From contig NZ_FNFN01000005.1 of NCBI RefSeq assembly GCF_900101045.1, forward strand, positions 372,001-436,000: 64,000 bases of DNA, written 5' to 3'. Under the pieces are notes generated by a model. It searched no databases, was not told the DNA's origin, and saw only the letters and a list, made by a program, of their open reading frames with translations. The position numbers and the translations under genes are program-made. Of the stretch, positions 35,081 through 43,572 are shown piece by piece (positions within the stretch are counted from its first letter, which is position 1; every line of letters starts with the position of its first letter). The DNA comes from Nocardioides sp. YR527. GTDB taxonomy: Bacteria > Actinomycetota > Actinomycetes > Propionibacteriales > Nocardioidaceae.

Positions 35081-36949
35081 GTGACTCACTCCGCGCCACA
35101 GCCCGGCTCCACTGATCCGGCGATCATCCGCAACTTCTGCATCATCGCCCACATCGACCACGGCAAGTCGACGCTGGCCGACCGGATGCTGCAGCTGACC
35201 GGTGTGGTCGACGAGCGCGCCGCGCGGGCGCAGTACCTCGACCGGATGGACATCGAGCGCGAGCGCGGGATCACGATCAAGTCCCAGGCCGTGCGGATGC
35301 CGTGGACGGTCACCGAGGGCGACGACGCCGACAAGACGTTCGTGCTGAACATGATCGACACCCCGGGGCACGTCGACTTCACCTACGAGGTGTCGCGGTC
35401 GCTGCAGGCGTGCGAGGCGGCGATCCTGCTCGTCGATGCGGCGCAGGGCATCGAGGCGCAGACCCTGGCCAACCTCTACCTGGCGATGGGTGCCGACCTG
35501 CACATCATCCCGGTGCTCAACAAGATCGACCTGCCCTCGGCGAACGTGGAGAAGTACGCCCTGGAGCTGGCCAACCTCGTCGGCTGCGAGCCGGAGGACG
35601 TGCTCAAGGTCTCGGCCAAGACCGGGCTCGGCGTCGAGGACCTGCTCAACCACATCGTCTCCGAGACGCCGCCGCCGGTCGGCGACCCGGACGCCCCGGC
35701 GCGGGCACTGATCTTCGACTCCGTCTACGACACCTACCGCGGCGTGGTGACCTACGTCCGGGTCTTCGACGGCAAGCTGACCCACCGCGACAAGATCAAG
35801 ATGATGTCGACCGGTGCGGTCCACGAGATGCTCGAGCTCGGCGTGATCAGCCCGGAGCCGGTCAAGGCCGACCACATCGGGGTCGGCGAGACCGGCTACC
35901 TGATCACCGGCGTGAAGGACGTACGTCAGTCGCGTGTCGGTGACACCGTCACCGGCAACAACCGCCCGGCCAAGGAGATGCTCGGCGGCTACTCCCACCC
36001 CAACCCGATGGTCTTCGCGGGGCTCTACCCGATCGACGGCGACCAGTACCCGGTGCTGCGCGAGGCGCTCGACAAGCTCCAGCTCAACGACGCGGCGCTG
36101 ACGTACGAGCCGGAGACCTCGGGCGCGCTCGGCTTCGGCTTCCGCGTCGGGTTCCTCGGCCTGCTGCACATGGAGATCACCCGCGACCGCCTCGAGCGCG
36201 AGTTCAACCTCGACCTCATCTCGACGGCTCCCAACGTGGTCTACGACGTGATCATGGAGGACGGCTCCGAGCACATCGTCACCAACCCCTCGGAGTTCCC
36301 CGAGGGCAAGATCCGCGAGGTGCGCGAGCCGGTCGTCAACGCCACGATCCTCTCGCCGTCCGACTACATCGGCACGATCATGGAGCTGTGCCAGAAGAAG
36401 CGCGGCACCCTCGGCGGCATGGACTACCTCTCCGAGGACCGCGTCGAGATGCGCTACGTCCTTCCCATGGGCGAGATCGCCTTCGACTTCTTCGACCAGC
36501 TCAAGTCCTCGACCAAGGGGTACGCCTCGCTGAACTACGAGTTCAGCGGCGACCAGGCGGCTGACCTGGTCAAGGTCGACATCCTGCTCCAGGGCGAGCC
36601 CGTCGACGCGTTCTCCGCGATCGTCCACCGCGAGGCCGCCTACGGCTACGGCGTGATGATGGCCGGCAAGCTCAAGGAGCTCATCCCGCGCCAGCAGTTC
36701 GAGGTGCCCATCCAGGCCGCCATCGGCGCCCGCGTCATCGCCCGCGAGACCATCCGCGCCATCCGCAAGGACGTCCTCGCCAAGTGCTACGGCGGCGACA
36801 TCTCGCGTAAGCGCAAGCTGCTGGAGAAGCAGAAGGAGGGCAAGAAGCGGATGAAGATGGTCGGCCGCGTCGAGGTCCCCCAGGAGGCCTTCGTGGCCGC
36901 GCTCTCCACCACCCAGCCTTCCACCGACAAGTCCGCCGGGAAGAAGTAA
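35081..36949 (+). CDS. lepA: Elongation factor 4 (LepA)
   Basis: A 622-residue ribosome-associated GTPase that back-translocates or remodels stalled ribosomes. G1 is AHIDHGKSTLADR, G3 DTPGHVDF, G4 NKIDL, and the switch region contains ERERGITIKSQAV. The LepA-specific C-terminal domain is present (KMVGRVEVPQEAF and the lysine-rich KRKLLEKQKEGKKRMK). Start is GTG at 35081. A 49-bp dispersed repeat begins 7 bases after the stop. Confidence 0.97.
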   Translation: MTHSAPQPGSTDPAIIRNFCIIAHIDHGKSTLADRMLQLTGVVDERAARAQYLDRMDIERERGITIKSQAVRMPWTVTEGDDADKTFVLNMIDTPGHVDFTYEVSRSLQACEAAILLVDAAQGIEAQTLANLYLAMGADLHIIPVLNKIDLPSANVEKYALELANLVGCEPEDVLKVSAKTGLGVEDLLNHIVSETPPPVGDPDAPARALIFDSVYDTYRGVVTYVRVFDGKLTHRDKIKMMSTGAVHEMLELGVISPEPVKADHIGVGETGYLITGVKDVRQSRVGDTVTGNNRPAKEMLGGYSHPNPMVFAGLYPIDGDQYPVLREALDKLQLNDAALTYEPETSGALGFGFRVGFLGLLHMEITRDRLEREFNLDLISTAPNVVYDVIMEDGSEHIVTNPSEFPEGKIREVREPVVNATILSPSDYIGTIMELCQKKRGTLGGMDYLSEDRVEMRYVLPMGEIAFDFFDQLKSSTKGYASLNYEFSGDQAADLVKVDILLQGEPVDAFSAIVHREAAYGYGVMMAGKLKELIPRQQFEVPIQAAIGARVIARETIRAIRKDVLAKCYGGDISRKRKLLEKQKEGKKRMKMVGRVEVPQEAFVAALSTTQPSTDKSAGKK

Positions 36950-36956
36950 ATCTTCG

Positions 36957-37005
36957 CTGGTCGAGCCGCCGGAGCCGCTAGGCGGAGGCGTGTCGAGACC
37001 AACAC
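36957..37005 (+). repeat. 49-bp palindromic dispersed repeat, copy 2
   Basis: It reads CTGGTCGAGCCGCC, then GGAGCCGCTAGGCGGAGGCG, then TGTCGAGACCAACAC. It is identical to the reverse complement of copy 3 inside dnaE2 (53502-53550) and differs from copy 1 (7127-7175) at about three positions. As with copy 1, it sits at the very 3' end of a gene. Confidence 0.88.
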
Positions 37006-37082
37006 GGTTCTCTTGCTCGGGAGAGCTCGCTTTGGTGACTGTGGTTTCGTTTCAGGTTCGCCGCCGACCCTTGCTTTGAGTG

Positions 37083-37174
37083 TTTCTCGATCGCGCGCCG
37101 CGTCAAGGACGCCCTTCGGGCGCCGCTATCGCGGTGGCCTTCGGCCATCCTTGACCCGGCACCCGATCGAGAAA
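37083..37174. repeat. 92-bp multibranched palindromic element
   Basis: The outer arms TTTCTCGATCG (37083-37093) and CGATCGAGAAA (37164-37174) pair, followed inward by GTCAAGGA (37102-37109) with TCCTTGAC (37148-37155). Inside are three consecutive perfect stem-loops: CGCCC-TTC-GGGCG (37110-37122), CCGC-TATC-GCGG (37123-37134) and TGGCC-TTC-GGCCA (37135-37147). The fold is a three-armed cloverleaf in DNA or RNA. It is not a tRNA, as there is no acceptor or anticodon arrangement. Confidence 0.78.
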
Positions 37175-37294
37175 GATTTCGCCTATATCGGGGCGGCGGC
37201 GAGAGTGTGGCGCGGAGTTCACGTGTCTTGTTCGCTGAACGCATAACTGTCATCTGAACAGCACAAATAGGTCGCGCTGTTCTCATCGATCGCA

Positions 37295-37307
37295 TATAAT
37301 GGCGGCT
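37295..37307 (+). promoter_or_regulatory. Promoter -10 box for the DUF222-HNH gene
   Basis: A consensus TATAAT is at 37295-37300. The first ATG (37299) overlaps it, whereas the ATG at 37308 lies 7 bases after it, at the expected transcription start. A leaderless message starting at 37308 is therefore likely. No good -35 is visible. Confidence 0.6.
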
Positions 37308-38603
37308 ATGTACGAGACCATCGACCACCTCCTCGACGGGCCACCTCCGGGTGCGTCCGAGGGTGAGTTGGTTGACTGGATCAGTCGGCTCGAAGCAATG
37401 AAGTGCACCGCTGAGGCCGTGCAGGCAGAGGCAGCGGTACGTCTGGAGGAAGCCGCCCGCGAGCGCCAGGCCGAGGCTGGGGTTCCCGCCCGGAAGCTTG
37501 GTGAAGGGGTGGCTTCCCAGGTTGCGTTGGCGCGGCGGGTCTCGCCCGAGAAGGGCGCCAAACTCCTAGGTCTGGCGAAGATCATGATCGCGGAGATGCC
37601 GCACACCTTCGCGTTGATGAAGGCCGGGCTGTTCTCCCAATGGCAGGCCACCATCCTGGCCCGTGAGACCGCCTGCCTCTCCCTCGATGACCGCAAGGTC
37701 ATCGACTACCAGCTCTGCGCCGCCGGCCCGGACGGGGAGCCGGCTCGAGCGGTGTCGATGGGGCTGCGGCAGCTCGAGAACGCCGCCAAGAAACTCGCCA
37801 TCACCCTCGACCAAGCATCCGTCGTCGCCCGCGCCGCCAACGCGGCGAAGGACCGTCGGGTCAGCCTCCGGCCGGCACCCGACACCATGACCTGGCTCGG
37901 CGCGCTGCTCCCGGTCAAAGACGGGGTCGCCGTCTTCGCCGCCCTGGACCAGGCCGCCAAGACAGCTGCGGCCGCCGGTGACGAACGGACCCGGGGTCAG
38001 GTCATGGCCGACACCCTCATCGACCGGATCACCGGCCGCGAGGCCGCCGGGGTGAGGCCTCGGGTCGAGGTCAAGATCGTAATGAGCGCCGACTCCCTCA
38101 CCAACGACGCCGACCAGCCCGCCGTGGTCGAGGGCTACGGACCCGTCCCCGCCGCCTGGGCCCGCGACGCACTCGCCGATGCCGAGGTGTTCGTCCGGCG
38201 TCTGTTCACCGACCCGGCCGGTCAACTGGTCGCCATGGAATCCCGCTCACGCAGAGCACCCGACGGGCTGGCCGAGTTCATCACCACCCGCGACAGCGGG
38301 ATCTGCCGCACCAACGGGTGTGATGCCCCGATCCGCAACATCGACCACATCCAACGCCACACCGACGGCGGCGAAACCAGCGCCCAGAATCTGCAGGGCC
38401 TGTGCGAACGATGCAACCAAGCCAAGGAAGCCCCCGGCTGGCAAGCGAGACCAGGACCCGACGGCAGCATCATCACCATCACACCCACAGGCCACACCTA
38501 CATCAGCCCACCACCCGACACCTGGGCACCGGACCCACCACCGCTGTCGCCGGCGGAGCTCAGGCTGCGCCGCGTACTCCTCACTCATGCGCTCGCGGCC
38601 TGA
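37308..38603 (+). CDS. DUF222 domain protein with C-terminal HNH endonuclease domain (13E12 family)
   Basis: A 431-residue protein of the actinobacterial 13E12/DUF222 family, commonly present in several copies per genome. The helical DUF222 domain covers roughly residues 20-300 (for example VALARRVSPEKGAKLLGLAK). The HNH nuclease follows: CRTNGCDAPIRNIDHIQRHT, then DGGETSAQNLQGLCERCNQA, with the two CxxC-type zinc pairs and catalytic His. The biological role is not established; mobility related to homing nucleases is a possibility. A branched palindrome lies just upstream. Confidence 0.92.
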   Translation: MYETIDHLLDGPPPGASEGELVDWISRLEAMKCTAEAVQAEAAVRLEEAARERQAEAGVPARKLGEGVASQVALARRVSPEKGAKLLGLAKIMIAEMPHTFALMKAGLFSQWQATILARETACLSLDDRKVIDYQLCAAGPDGEPARAVSMGLRQLENAAKKLAITLDQASVVARAANAAKDRRVSLRPAPDTMTWLGALLPVKDGVAVFAALDQAAKTAAAAGDERTRGQVMADTLIDRITGREAAGVRPRVEVKIVMSADSLTNDADQPAVVEGYGPVPAAWARDALADAEVFVRRLFTDPAGQLVAMESRSRRAPDGLAEFITTRDSGICRTNGCDAPIRNIDHIQRHTDGGETSAQNLQGLCERCNQAKEAPGWQARPGPDGSIITITPTGHTYISPPPDTWAPDPPPLSPAELRLRRVLLTHALAA

Positions 38604-38670
38604 GTCGCTACGCCTTACGCTCGATGGTGGAGAGCCTTTCCCGGGGGCGATAAAGACGGGAGGGGACGCA

Positions 38671-39021
38671 ATGGGATCCGATGAGGAGCGCTCGGGCGCA
38701 CGTGGCTGGGTGTGGTGGTACGGGCTGTTCCTCGGCTGTCTGCTGCTCGCGGCGGGAGTGGCAGAGACCGTTCGGGTCGTACGCAGCGGAGACGGCGGTC
38801 TTGCCTTCTGGTTCGGCACGCTCGTCGGTGGGGGCGTGCTAGTCCTGATCGGCACGCTGCTGCTGCCGCGCAGGCCTCGGACGGGGTTCTTGCTCACGGC
38901 GATCGGATGTGTCGCGGGGATGCTCCCGACCATGTGGACCTTGATCGTGCCCGTGATGCTCGTGGTGCTGATCGTCGTGAGCGGCAGCCGGGCCATGGCG
39001 CGCCCGGTCAGGAACGGATGA
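38671..39021 (+). CDS. Small membrane protein, unknown function
   Basis: A 116-residue protein starting at ATG 38671 after GGGAGGGG. Three hydrophobic stretches are visible: about 18-37 (WWYGLFLGCLLLAAGVAETV), about 48-66 (FWFGTLVGGGVLVLIGTLLL) and about 75-107. It is arginine-rich between the second and third helix. I recognise no family. Its 3' end overlaps the convergent lipoprotein gene by 14 bases. Confidence 0.7.
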   Translation: MGSDEERSGARGWVWWYGLFLGCLLLAAGVAETVRVVRSGDGGLAFWFGTLVGGGVLVLIGTLLLPRRPRTGFLLTAIGCVAGMLPTMWTLIVPVMLVVLIVVSGSRAMARPVRNG

Positions 39022-39589
39022 GCTCGATGCTGTCGAGGACGGCGTCGAGGTCGTCGAGCCGCTGCTCGATGTCGTCGGGGTTCTGCCAGAACACGCGGAT
39101 GCCGTTGGCCTGAACGTGGACGCAGTCGGCAGGCATGCCGTCGGAGTAGGACCACCAGCTGAGCCGCTCGCCCTCCAGGTCGCCGAAGGTGTCGGTCGAG
39201 GCGTCGTAGGTGACGTCCTTGACTTCGTCGTCACCGCCTATGTCCTCGTACTCCTTCAGCTCGTCGTTCAGGTCCGCGAGCGACTCCTTCTCGCCGATCT
39301 CGACGCTGAAGAAGCGCTCCTCGGACGTACGCCAGGTGCACTGGCCGTCGGGGGTCTGGTCGCTCGGGTCGGTTGACTCCGGCTCGAACTCCTTCGGCAC
39401 GTCCAGCTTCACGATCACCTGCTTCCCGCCGACCACCCCCAGGCACTCGGCCGCCGTGAACCCCTCCGGCGTCGAGGTCGAGGATGCCGAGAACGGCGTC
39501 GGTGCGTCCGTGGTCACCGGCCCCACGCCGACCCCGCACGCCGAGGTCGCAGCGATCAGGACGATCAAGGGTGCAGCCCGAAGATGCAT
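39008..39589 (-). CDS. Hypothetical lipoprotein
   Basis: A 193-residue predicted lipoprotein. ATG at 39589 gives the signal MHLRAAPLIVLIAATSAC with Cys18 as the lipidated residue. The mature part starts with a Thr/Ser/Pro linker. An ECLGVVGG...CTW region follows, together with FSVEIGEKESLADLNDELKE. This resembles the DUF3558-type actinobacterial lipoproteins in layout (early Cys, CTWR), but the assignment is tentative. Confidence 0.7.
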   Translation of the reverse strand: MHLRAAPLIVLIAATSACGVGVGPVTTDAPTPFSASSTSTPEGFTAAECLGVVGGKQVIVKLDVPKEFEPESTDPSDQTPDGQCTWRTSEERFFSVEIGEKESLADLNDELKEYEDIGGDDEVKDVTYDASTDTFGDLEGERLSWWSYSDGMPADCVHVQANGIRVFWQNPDDIEQRLDDLDAVLDSIELIRS

Positions 39590-39634
39590 GCCGGACAGTC
39601 CATCACAGCGGGCGGCGAGCGGCCGCGCCACCGG

Positions 39635-40048
39635 TTATCGGTCGGCCTGCATCGCCAGGTAGTGCGGGCTGTGCATCAGTCCGATCACGTTGCCGAACGG
39701 GTCGGCGACGGTGGCGATCTCCCAGCCGGGTTCGCCTAGCGGTCGCGGGTCAGCGAGCCCGGACGCGCCGAGGGCGAGCAGGTGGTCGTACGTCTTCTGC
39801 ACGTCGTCGACGTGCCAGTGCATGATCGCGCCGGCGGGGTTGGCTGAGGAGTAGCCCTGCGGTGCGTAGCGGCGGTCGAGGAGGCCGAGCTCGTCCTGGC
39901 TGTCGCCGATGCGGAACTCGACGTACGCCGGGTGCTCGGCGTCGGGGCGGACGAAGTAGGGCTCGACGCCGAGGAGTTCCTGGTACCAGGCGGCGGCCGC
40001 CTTCACGTCGTCGACGAGGTAGTTGATCGTGGTGAATCCGCGGAACAT
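39635..40048 (-). CDS. VOC-family (glyoxalase/bleomycin-resistance-like) protein
   Basis: A 137-residue vicinal oxygen chelate protein. FTTINYLVDDVKAAAAWYQELLG is the usual first beta-alpha unit, MHWHVDDVQKTYDHLLALGA the second, and VADPFGNVIGLMHSPHY the C-terminal motif with the conserved Gly-Asn. The ATG at 40048 has AAGGAAG upstream. It is divergent from a YafY-type regulator, with a perfect inverted repeat between them, so it is probably that regulator's target. Confidence 0.9.
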   Translation of the reverse strand: MFRGFTTINYLVDDVKAAAAWYQELLGVEPYFVRPDAEHPAYVEFRIGDSQDELGLLDRRYAPQGYSSANPAGAIMHWHVDDVQKTYDHLLALGASGLADPRPLGEPGWEIATVADPFGNVIGLMHSPHYLAMQADR

Positions 40049-40089
40049 GTGCGCTTCCTTTCGTGGTGGTGTCACCCATGCTTCCGCTC

Positions 40090-40114
40090 AAAGTGCTCAC
40101 CTGATGAGCACTTT
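40090..40114. promoter_or_regulatory. Operator candidate between VOC gene and WYL regulator
   Basis: AAAGTGCTCA (40090-40099) and TGAGCACTTT (40105-40114) are perfect 10-bp inverted repeats with a 5-base centre. They sit in the 85-bp divergent gap, 42 bases upstream of the VOC start and 20 bases upstream of the regulator start. Confidence 0.65.
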
Positions 40115-40133
40115 GTGTGGCAATCTCAGATCT

Positions 40134-41093
40134 GTGCGAGCTGAGCGGATGATCGCCACGCTCCTGCTGCTGCAGGCGCGAGGTCGGGTGACGGCGGCGG
40201 AGCTCGCCGCCGAGCTGGAGATATCGGTCGCGACCGCCCGCCGCGATCTCGAGGCGCTGTCGTCGGCCGGCGTGCCGGTCTACCCGCAGCCGGGCAGGGG
40301 CGGGGGATGGTCTCTGGTCGGGGGCGCACGCACTGACCTGAGCGGATTGACCGGTCCCGAGTCGCAGGCCCTGTTCACGCTCGTCGGGCCGGGTGCGAGC
40401 GCGTCGCCCGAGGCGCAGCAGGCCGTGCGCAAGCTGCTCCGGGCGCTGCCGAGCCCGTTCCGGGCAGATGCGGCCGCTGCCGCGGAGGCGGTGCGACTCG
40501 ATGCCGGTTCCTGGGGTGAGCAGCGTCGCTCGCGGCCCGAGGTCGTCGACGTCGTGCAGCAGGCGGTGATCGACCGTCGTCAGGTGCGTGTGGACTACAC
40601 CAACCGCACCGGTCAGGTCAGCACCGTCCTGCTCGATCCGCTGGGCCTGGTCGCCAAGGACGACCTCTGGTACCTGCTCGCCACTCGCGAGGAAGGCCCG
40701 GACGTACGCACCTACCGGATGGACCGGGTCGCCTCGGTCGAGGTGACCGCACAGCCGGCGAATCGGCCCGAAGGCTTCGACCTTGCCCGGGAGTGGCAGC
40801 GGGTGGTGTCGTACGTCGAGGAGCGGCGGGCTCGGGTGCGGGCCACGGTGCTTGTGCGGCGTCGGCACCTGTGGGTCCTGCGCGACCATTTCGGCACCTA
40901 CCTGGACGTGATCGGCGACGCGCCTGCGATCGGCGACGAGGAGCGGATCGAGGTGACCCTGGCCGCCCACACCGCCCGGTCCCTCGCCGAGCAGCTGGCC
41001 GGATGGGGATCGATGGTCGAGGTCATCGGGCCTGAGGACGTGCGCCGCGAGCTGGCTCGCATCGGGGCCGAGCTGGCTGTCGCGTACGGCTGA
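40134..41093 (+). CDS. YafY-type transcriptional regulator (HTH-11 + WYL domains)
   Basis: A 319-residue regulator. The N-terminal winged helix is ERMIATLLLLQARGRVTAAELAAELEIS followed by ATARRDLEALSSAGVPVY. The WYL ligand-sensing domain contains VRVDYTNRTGQVSTVLLDPLG and WYLLATREEGPDVRTYRMDR. The GTG at 40134 gives the usual start (VRAERMIATLLLLQ); an ATG at 40103 would run through the operator. It probably represses the divergent VOC gene and itself. Confidence 0.9.
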   Translation: MRAERMIATLLLLQARGRVTAAELAAELEISVATARRDLEALSSAGVPVYPQPGRGGGWSLVGGARTDLSGLTGPESQALFTLVGPGASASPEAQQAVRKLLRALPSPFRADAAAAAEAVRLDAGSWGEQRRSRPEVVDVVQQAVIDRRQVRVDYTNRTGQVSTVLLDPLGLVAKDDLWYLLATREEGPDVRTYRMDRVASVEVTAQPANRPEGFDLAREWQRVVSYVEERRARVRATVLVRRRHLWVLRDHFGTYLDVIGDAPAIGDEERIEVTLAAHTARSLAEQLAGWGSMVEVIGPEDVRRELARIGAELAVAYG

Positions 41094-41141
41094 GCAATTT
41101 CGGTCGGGCGCAGTGTCGCGGGCGGTGGTTGAGTGAGGCAC

Positions 41142-41618
41142 ATGCGTAGAGAACAGATTCGGTTTCCGGAGGGATACGGCACGCCGAGCGAGCTGCTGGC
41201 GTGGGAGGACGTACGTCAGCGGCTGGTCGAGGCGAAGCAGTTCTGGTTCGCGTTCGAGAGGCCGGGGCGGAGTCCGCACGTGACGCCGCTGGACGGGATC
41301 TGGTTCGAGGACAAGCTGGTCTACGGCGGCAGCCCGGAGACGTTGCACCGGCGGCTCGCGGCCGAGCATCCGAAGGTGACGGTGAACCTGCCGGATCCGT
41401 GGAAGCTGGTCGTCGTCGAGGGCGAGGTGCGGACGACGCCCTTCGCCCCCGCGACAGCCGAGGAGATCGCGGGGCTGCTGAACGCGAAGTATCCCGAGTA
41501 CGGCGAGAACGTCTTCGAGGCCAAGCACTACATCGACGGCGCGCCGGCGGTGCATCCGCGGCGGATCCGGGCCTGGACCTCGTTCCCCAAGGACGCGACC
41601 GCCTTCGTCTTCGACTGA
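41142..41618 (+). CDS. Pyridoxamine 5'-phosphate oxidase-fold protein
   Basis: A 158-residue split-barrel flavin-binding-type protein. WFAFERPGRSPHVTPLDGIWFEDKLVYGGSPETLHRRLAAE and the later PWKLVVVEGEVRTTP fit F420- or FMN-dependent PNPOx-like proteins. The end RRIRAWTSFPKDATAFVF is typical of F420-dependent members. The cofactor cannot be decided by eye. It lies 48 bases downstream of the WYL regulator. Confidence 0.8.
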   Translation: MRREQIRFPEGYGTPSELLAWEDVRQRLVEAKQFWFAFERPGRSPHVTPLDGIWFEDKLVYGGSPETLHRRLAAEHPKVTVNLPDPWKLVVVEGEVRTTPFAPATAEEIAGLLNAKYPEYGENVFEAKHYIDGAPAVHPRRIRAWTSFPKDATAFVFD

Positions 41619-41649
41619 CTTCGGGTCGGTCCGCGCTAGTCTCGCGGTG

Positions 41650-42102
41650 ATGCACTTCACCGACTACGACACCCGGGTCGCGGCGTACGCCGTCATCGTC
41701 GACGACGCGGGGCGGATCTTGCTGAGCTGGTTCAACGGCAACCATCGCAACGACCCGGGGTGGACGCTGCCGGGTGGTGGCGTCGACTACGGCGAGCAGA
41801 TGCCCGCCGCGGTCGTGCGCGAGGTGAAGGAGGAGACCGGCTACGACGTCGAGGTCGGGGCTCCGTTGACGACCGACGTGTACGTGGTGCCGTTCGACCC
41901 CGGTCGCCGGCCCTACCAGTCCACCCGGGTGGTCTTCGAGGCCCGGATCGTCGGGGGCGAGCTGGGGACGCTGGAGATCGACGGAACCACCGACTTCGCC
42001 GGATGGGTCGGGCTGGACGACCCCGCGATCGGAGCCGAGTCCACCAGCCCCATCGTCCGGATGGGGATCGAGGCCCTGAAGGTCGCTCAGTCGACCCAGT
42101 AG
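41650..42102 (+). CDS. NUDIX hydrolase
   Basis: A 150-residue NUDIX hydrolase. The complete Nudix box is GGVDYGEQMPAAVVREVKEE followed by TGYDV, matching GX5EX7REUXEEXGU. RVAAYAVIVDDAGRILL is the usual first strand. The substrate (nucleotide or other pyrophosphate) cannot be told. The 3' end overlaps the convergent cupin gene by 16 bases. Confidence 0.93.
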   Translation: MHFTDYDTRVAAYAVIVDDAGRILLSWFNGNHRNDPGWTLPGGGVDYGEQMPAAVVREVKEETGYDVEVGAPLTTDVYVVPFDPGRRPYQSTRVVFEARIVGGELGTLEIDGTTDFAGWVGLDDPAIGAESTSPIVRMGIEALKVAQSTQ

Positions 42103-42611
42103 TTGTCGTGGAGCTTGTAGAACTCGGCCATCTCGTCCGGACCGAGCTCGGTGCCCTCGGCCAGCTCGCGTAGCCCCTCGAAGTAGCCCTCCCGCGGCGC
42201 GCCCGGGGTGAAGTGGAGCAGCATCGAGGCGGGCTCGTCGGTGGCGTTGCGGAAGCCGTGCAGGCCGCCGACCGGCACGTGCACGAAGTCGCCGGCGCCT
42301 GCCGGGATCCACTCCTCGCCGTTGTAGATCTTGACGGTGCCGGTGAGGATGTAGAACGACTCGGCGACGGCACGGTGGAAGTGCGGCCCCGGGCCGGTCT
42401 CGTTGGGTCCGAAGTGCCAGCGGTAGAGCCCGTAGTCGCCCGCGGTCGTCGCTCCGGTCGCGAGATAGTCGACCTTCACGCCGTTCGGATAGGTGAGGTC
42501 GGGCGGGGCGGTGTCGGGCCGGTGGAACGCCGAGATCTCACCGGCCTCGCCGTCGTAGCGCTCGGGCGGGTAGGGAACACCTCGGGTCCCCATCGACTCT
42601 GGAAGTGACAT
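42087..42611 (-). CDS. Cupin domain protein
   Basis: A 174-residue single-domain cupin. The first cupin motif reads GPHFHRAVAESFYILTG (two His and Glu as metal ligands) and the second AGDFVHVPVGGLHGFRN. The substrate is unknown. The ATG at 42611 gives a start of MSLPESMGTRG. It is convergent with the NUDIX gene and divergent from the kinase-like gene at 42679. Confidence 0.9.
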   Translation of the reverse strand: MSLPESMGTRGVPYPPERYDGEAGEISAFHRPDTAPPDLTYPNGVKVDYLATGATTAGDYGLYRWHFGPNETGPGPHFHRAVAESFYILTGTVKIYNGEEWIPAGAGDFVHVPVGGLHGFRNATDEPASMLLHFTPGAPREGYFEGLRELAEGTELGPDEMAEFYKLHDNYWVD

Positions 42612-42678
42612 GGCCCAAACCTGCCGCACCGGCTCCGGGTTGGGAAGCGGATTAGGGCGCAGCCCTAGGGTTGGGGCC

Positions 42679-43572
42679 GTGACGCTCGTCCCGGACTCCT
42701 TCCTGGCTCTTGCCGTCAACGGGGCTTCCTGGGCGGCATGGCTCGACGAGCTCCCGGCGCTGCTGCGCGACCTCGTCGAGGAGTGGTCGCTGACCGTCGA
42801 CGGGCCTGCCACCCACGGCAGCTGCGCGGTCGTGCTCCCCGTGCGCACCGCGGACGGCGAGGCCGCGGTGATGAAGGTCTGCTGGCCCCACTGGGAGGCC
42901 GAGCACGAGGCGCTGGCGCTGCAGACCTGGGGCGGTCGGGGTGCCGTACGCCTGCTCCGGGCGGACCCGAAGCGGTTCGCGCTGCTGCTCGAACGGTTGC
43001 ACCCCGAGGACCTCACGGAGATGTGGGATGTGCAGGCGTGCGAGATCGTGGGCGGGTCCTACCGGCGGCTGCACGTCCCGGCTCCGCCGCAGCTGCGTAC
43101 GTTGTCGGCGCAGGCCGCCCGCTGGGCGAGCGAGCTGGGGGACAAGAGCCGACGGCTCCCGGTGCCGCCGCGGATGGTCGAGCAGGCCCGGTCGATCGCC
43201 CGCGACTTCGCCGCCGACGAGGCGACCGACGGGACGCTGATCCACACCGATCTCCACTACGAGAACGTTCTGCGGGCCGATCGTGAGGAGTGGCTGGTGA
43301 TCGACCCGAAGCCCCTCTCCGGCGACCCGCACTACGAGCTCGCGCCCATGCTGTGGAACCGCTTCGACGAGTACGCCGGACGGTTCCGGGACGGCGTACG
43401 CGACCGCTTCTTCGCCCTCGTCGACGCCGCCGACCTCGACGAGGACCGCGCCCGCGCGTGGGTGGTCCTGCGGCTGATGGTCAACGTCAAGGACGAGGTG
43501 GAGGACAACCAGGCTCCCGACAAGGAGTGGATCACCGCGATGGTCTCGGTGACCAAGGCGGTCCAGGACTAA
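42679..43572 (+). CDS. Aminoglycoside/hydroxyurea phosphotransferase-like kinase (APH(6) type)
   Basis: A 297-residue kinase-like protein similar to streptomycin 6-phosphotransferases. WSLTVDGPATHGSCAVVLPV and AVMKVCWPH (candidate ATP lysine) form the N-lobe. The Brenner motif is IHTDLHYENVL, and the metal motif is WLVIDPKPLSGDPHYELAP. Catalytic residues look complete. The GTG at 42679 lies 7 bases after a TAGGGT -10-like box (42666-42671), suggesting leaderless expression. Actual antibiotic resistance is not established. Confidence 0.83.
   Translation: MTLVPDSFLALAVNGASWAAWLDELPALLRDLVEEWSLTVDGPATHGSCAVVLPVRTADGEAAVMKVCWPHWEAEHEALALQTWGGRGAVRLLRADPKRFALLLERLHPEDLTEMWDVQACEIVGGSYRRLHVPAPPQLRTLSAQAARWASELGDKSRRLPVPPRMVEQARSIARDFAADEATDGTLIHTDLHYENVLRADREEWLVIDPKPLSGDPHYELAPMLWNRFDEYAGRFRDGVRDRFFALVDAADLDEDRARAWVVLRLMVNVKDEVEDNQAPDKEWITAMVSVTKAVQD

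Larger units (their letters stand above)
37006..37307. other. Intergenic region with structured element upstream of DUF222-HNH gene
   Basis: This stretch is lower in GC than its surroundings, notably 37180-37300. It holds a branched palindromic element (37083-37174), a short inverted repeat GAACAGC/GCTGTTC (near 37256-37282), and a good -10 box at 37295. I see no coding sequence here. Confidence 0.6.

Noticed and set aside
37083..37174. tRNA gene
   Set aside because: The three-armed fold looks like a cloverleaf but has no seven-base anticodon loop, T-loop sequence or acceptor end.
42679..43572. Acquired antibiotic-resistance gene
   Set aside because: Although APH(6)-like, the gene has the same GC and codon habit as its neighbours and no mobile-element context. 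Chromosomal kinases of this fold often have other substrates.
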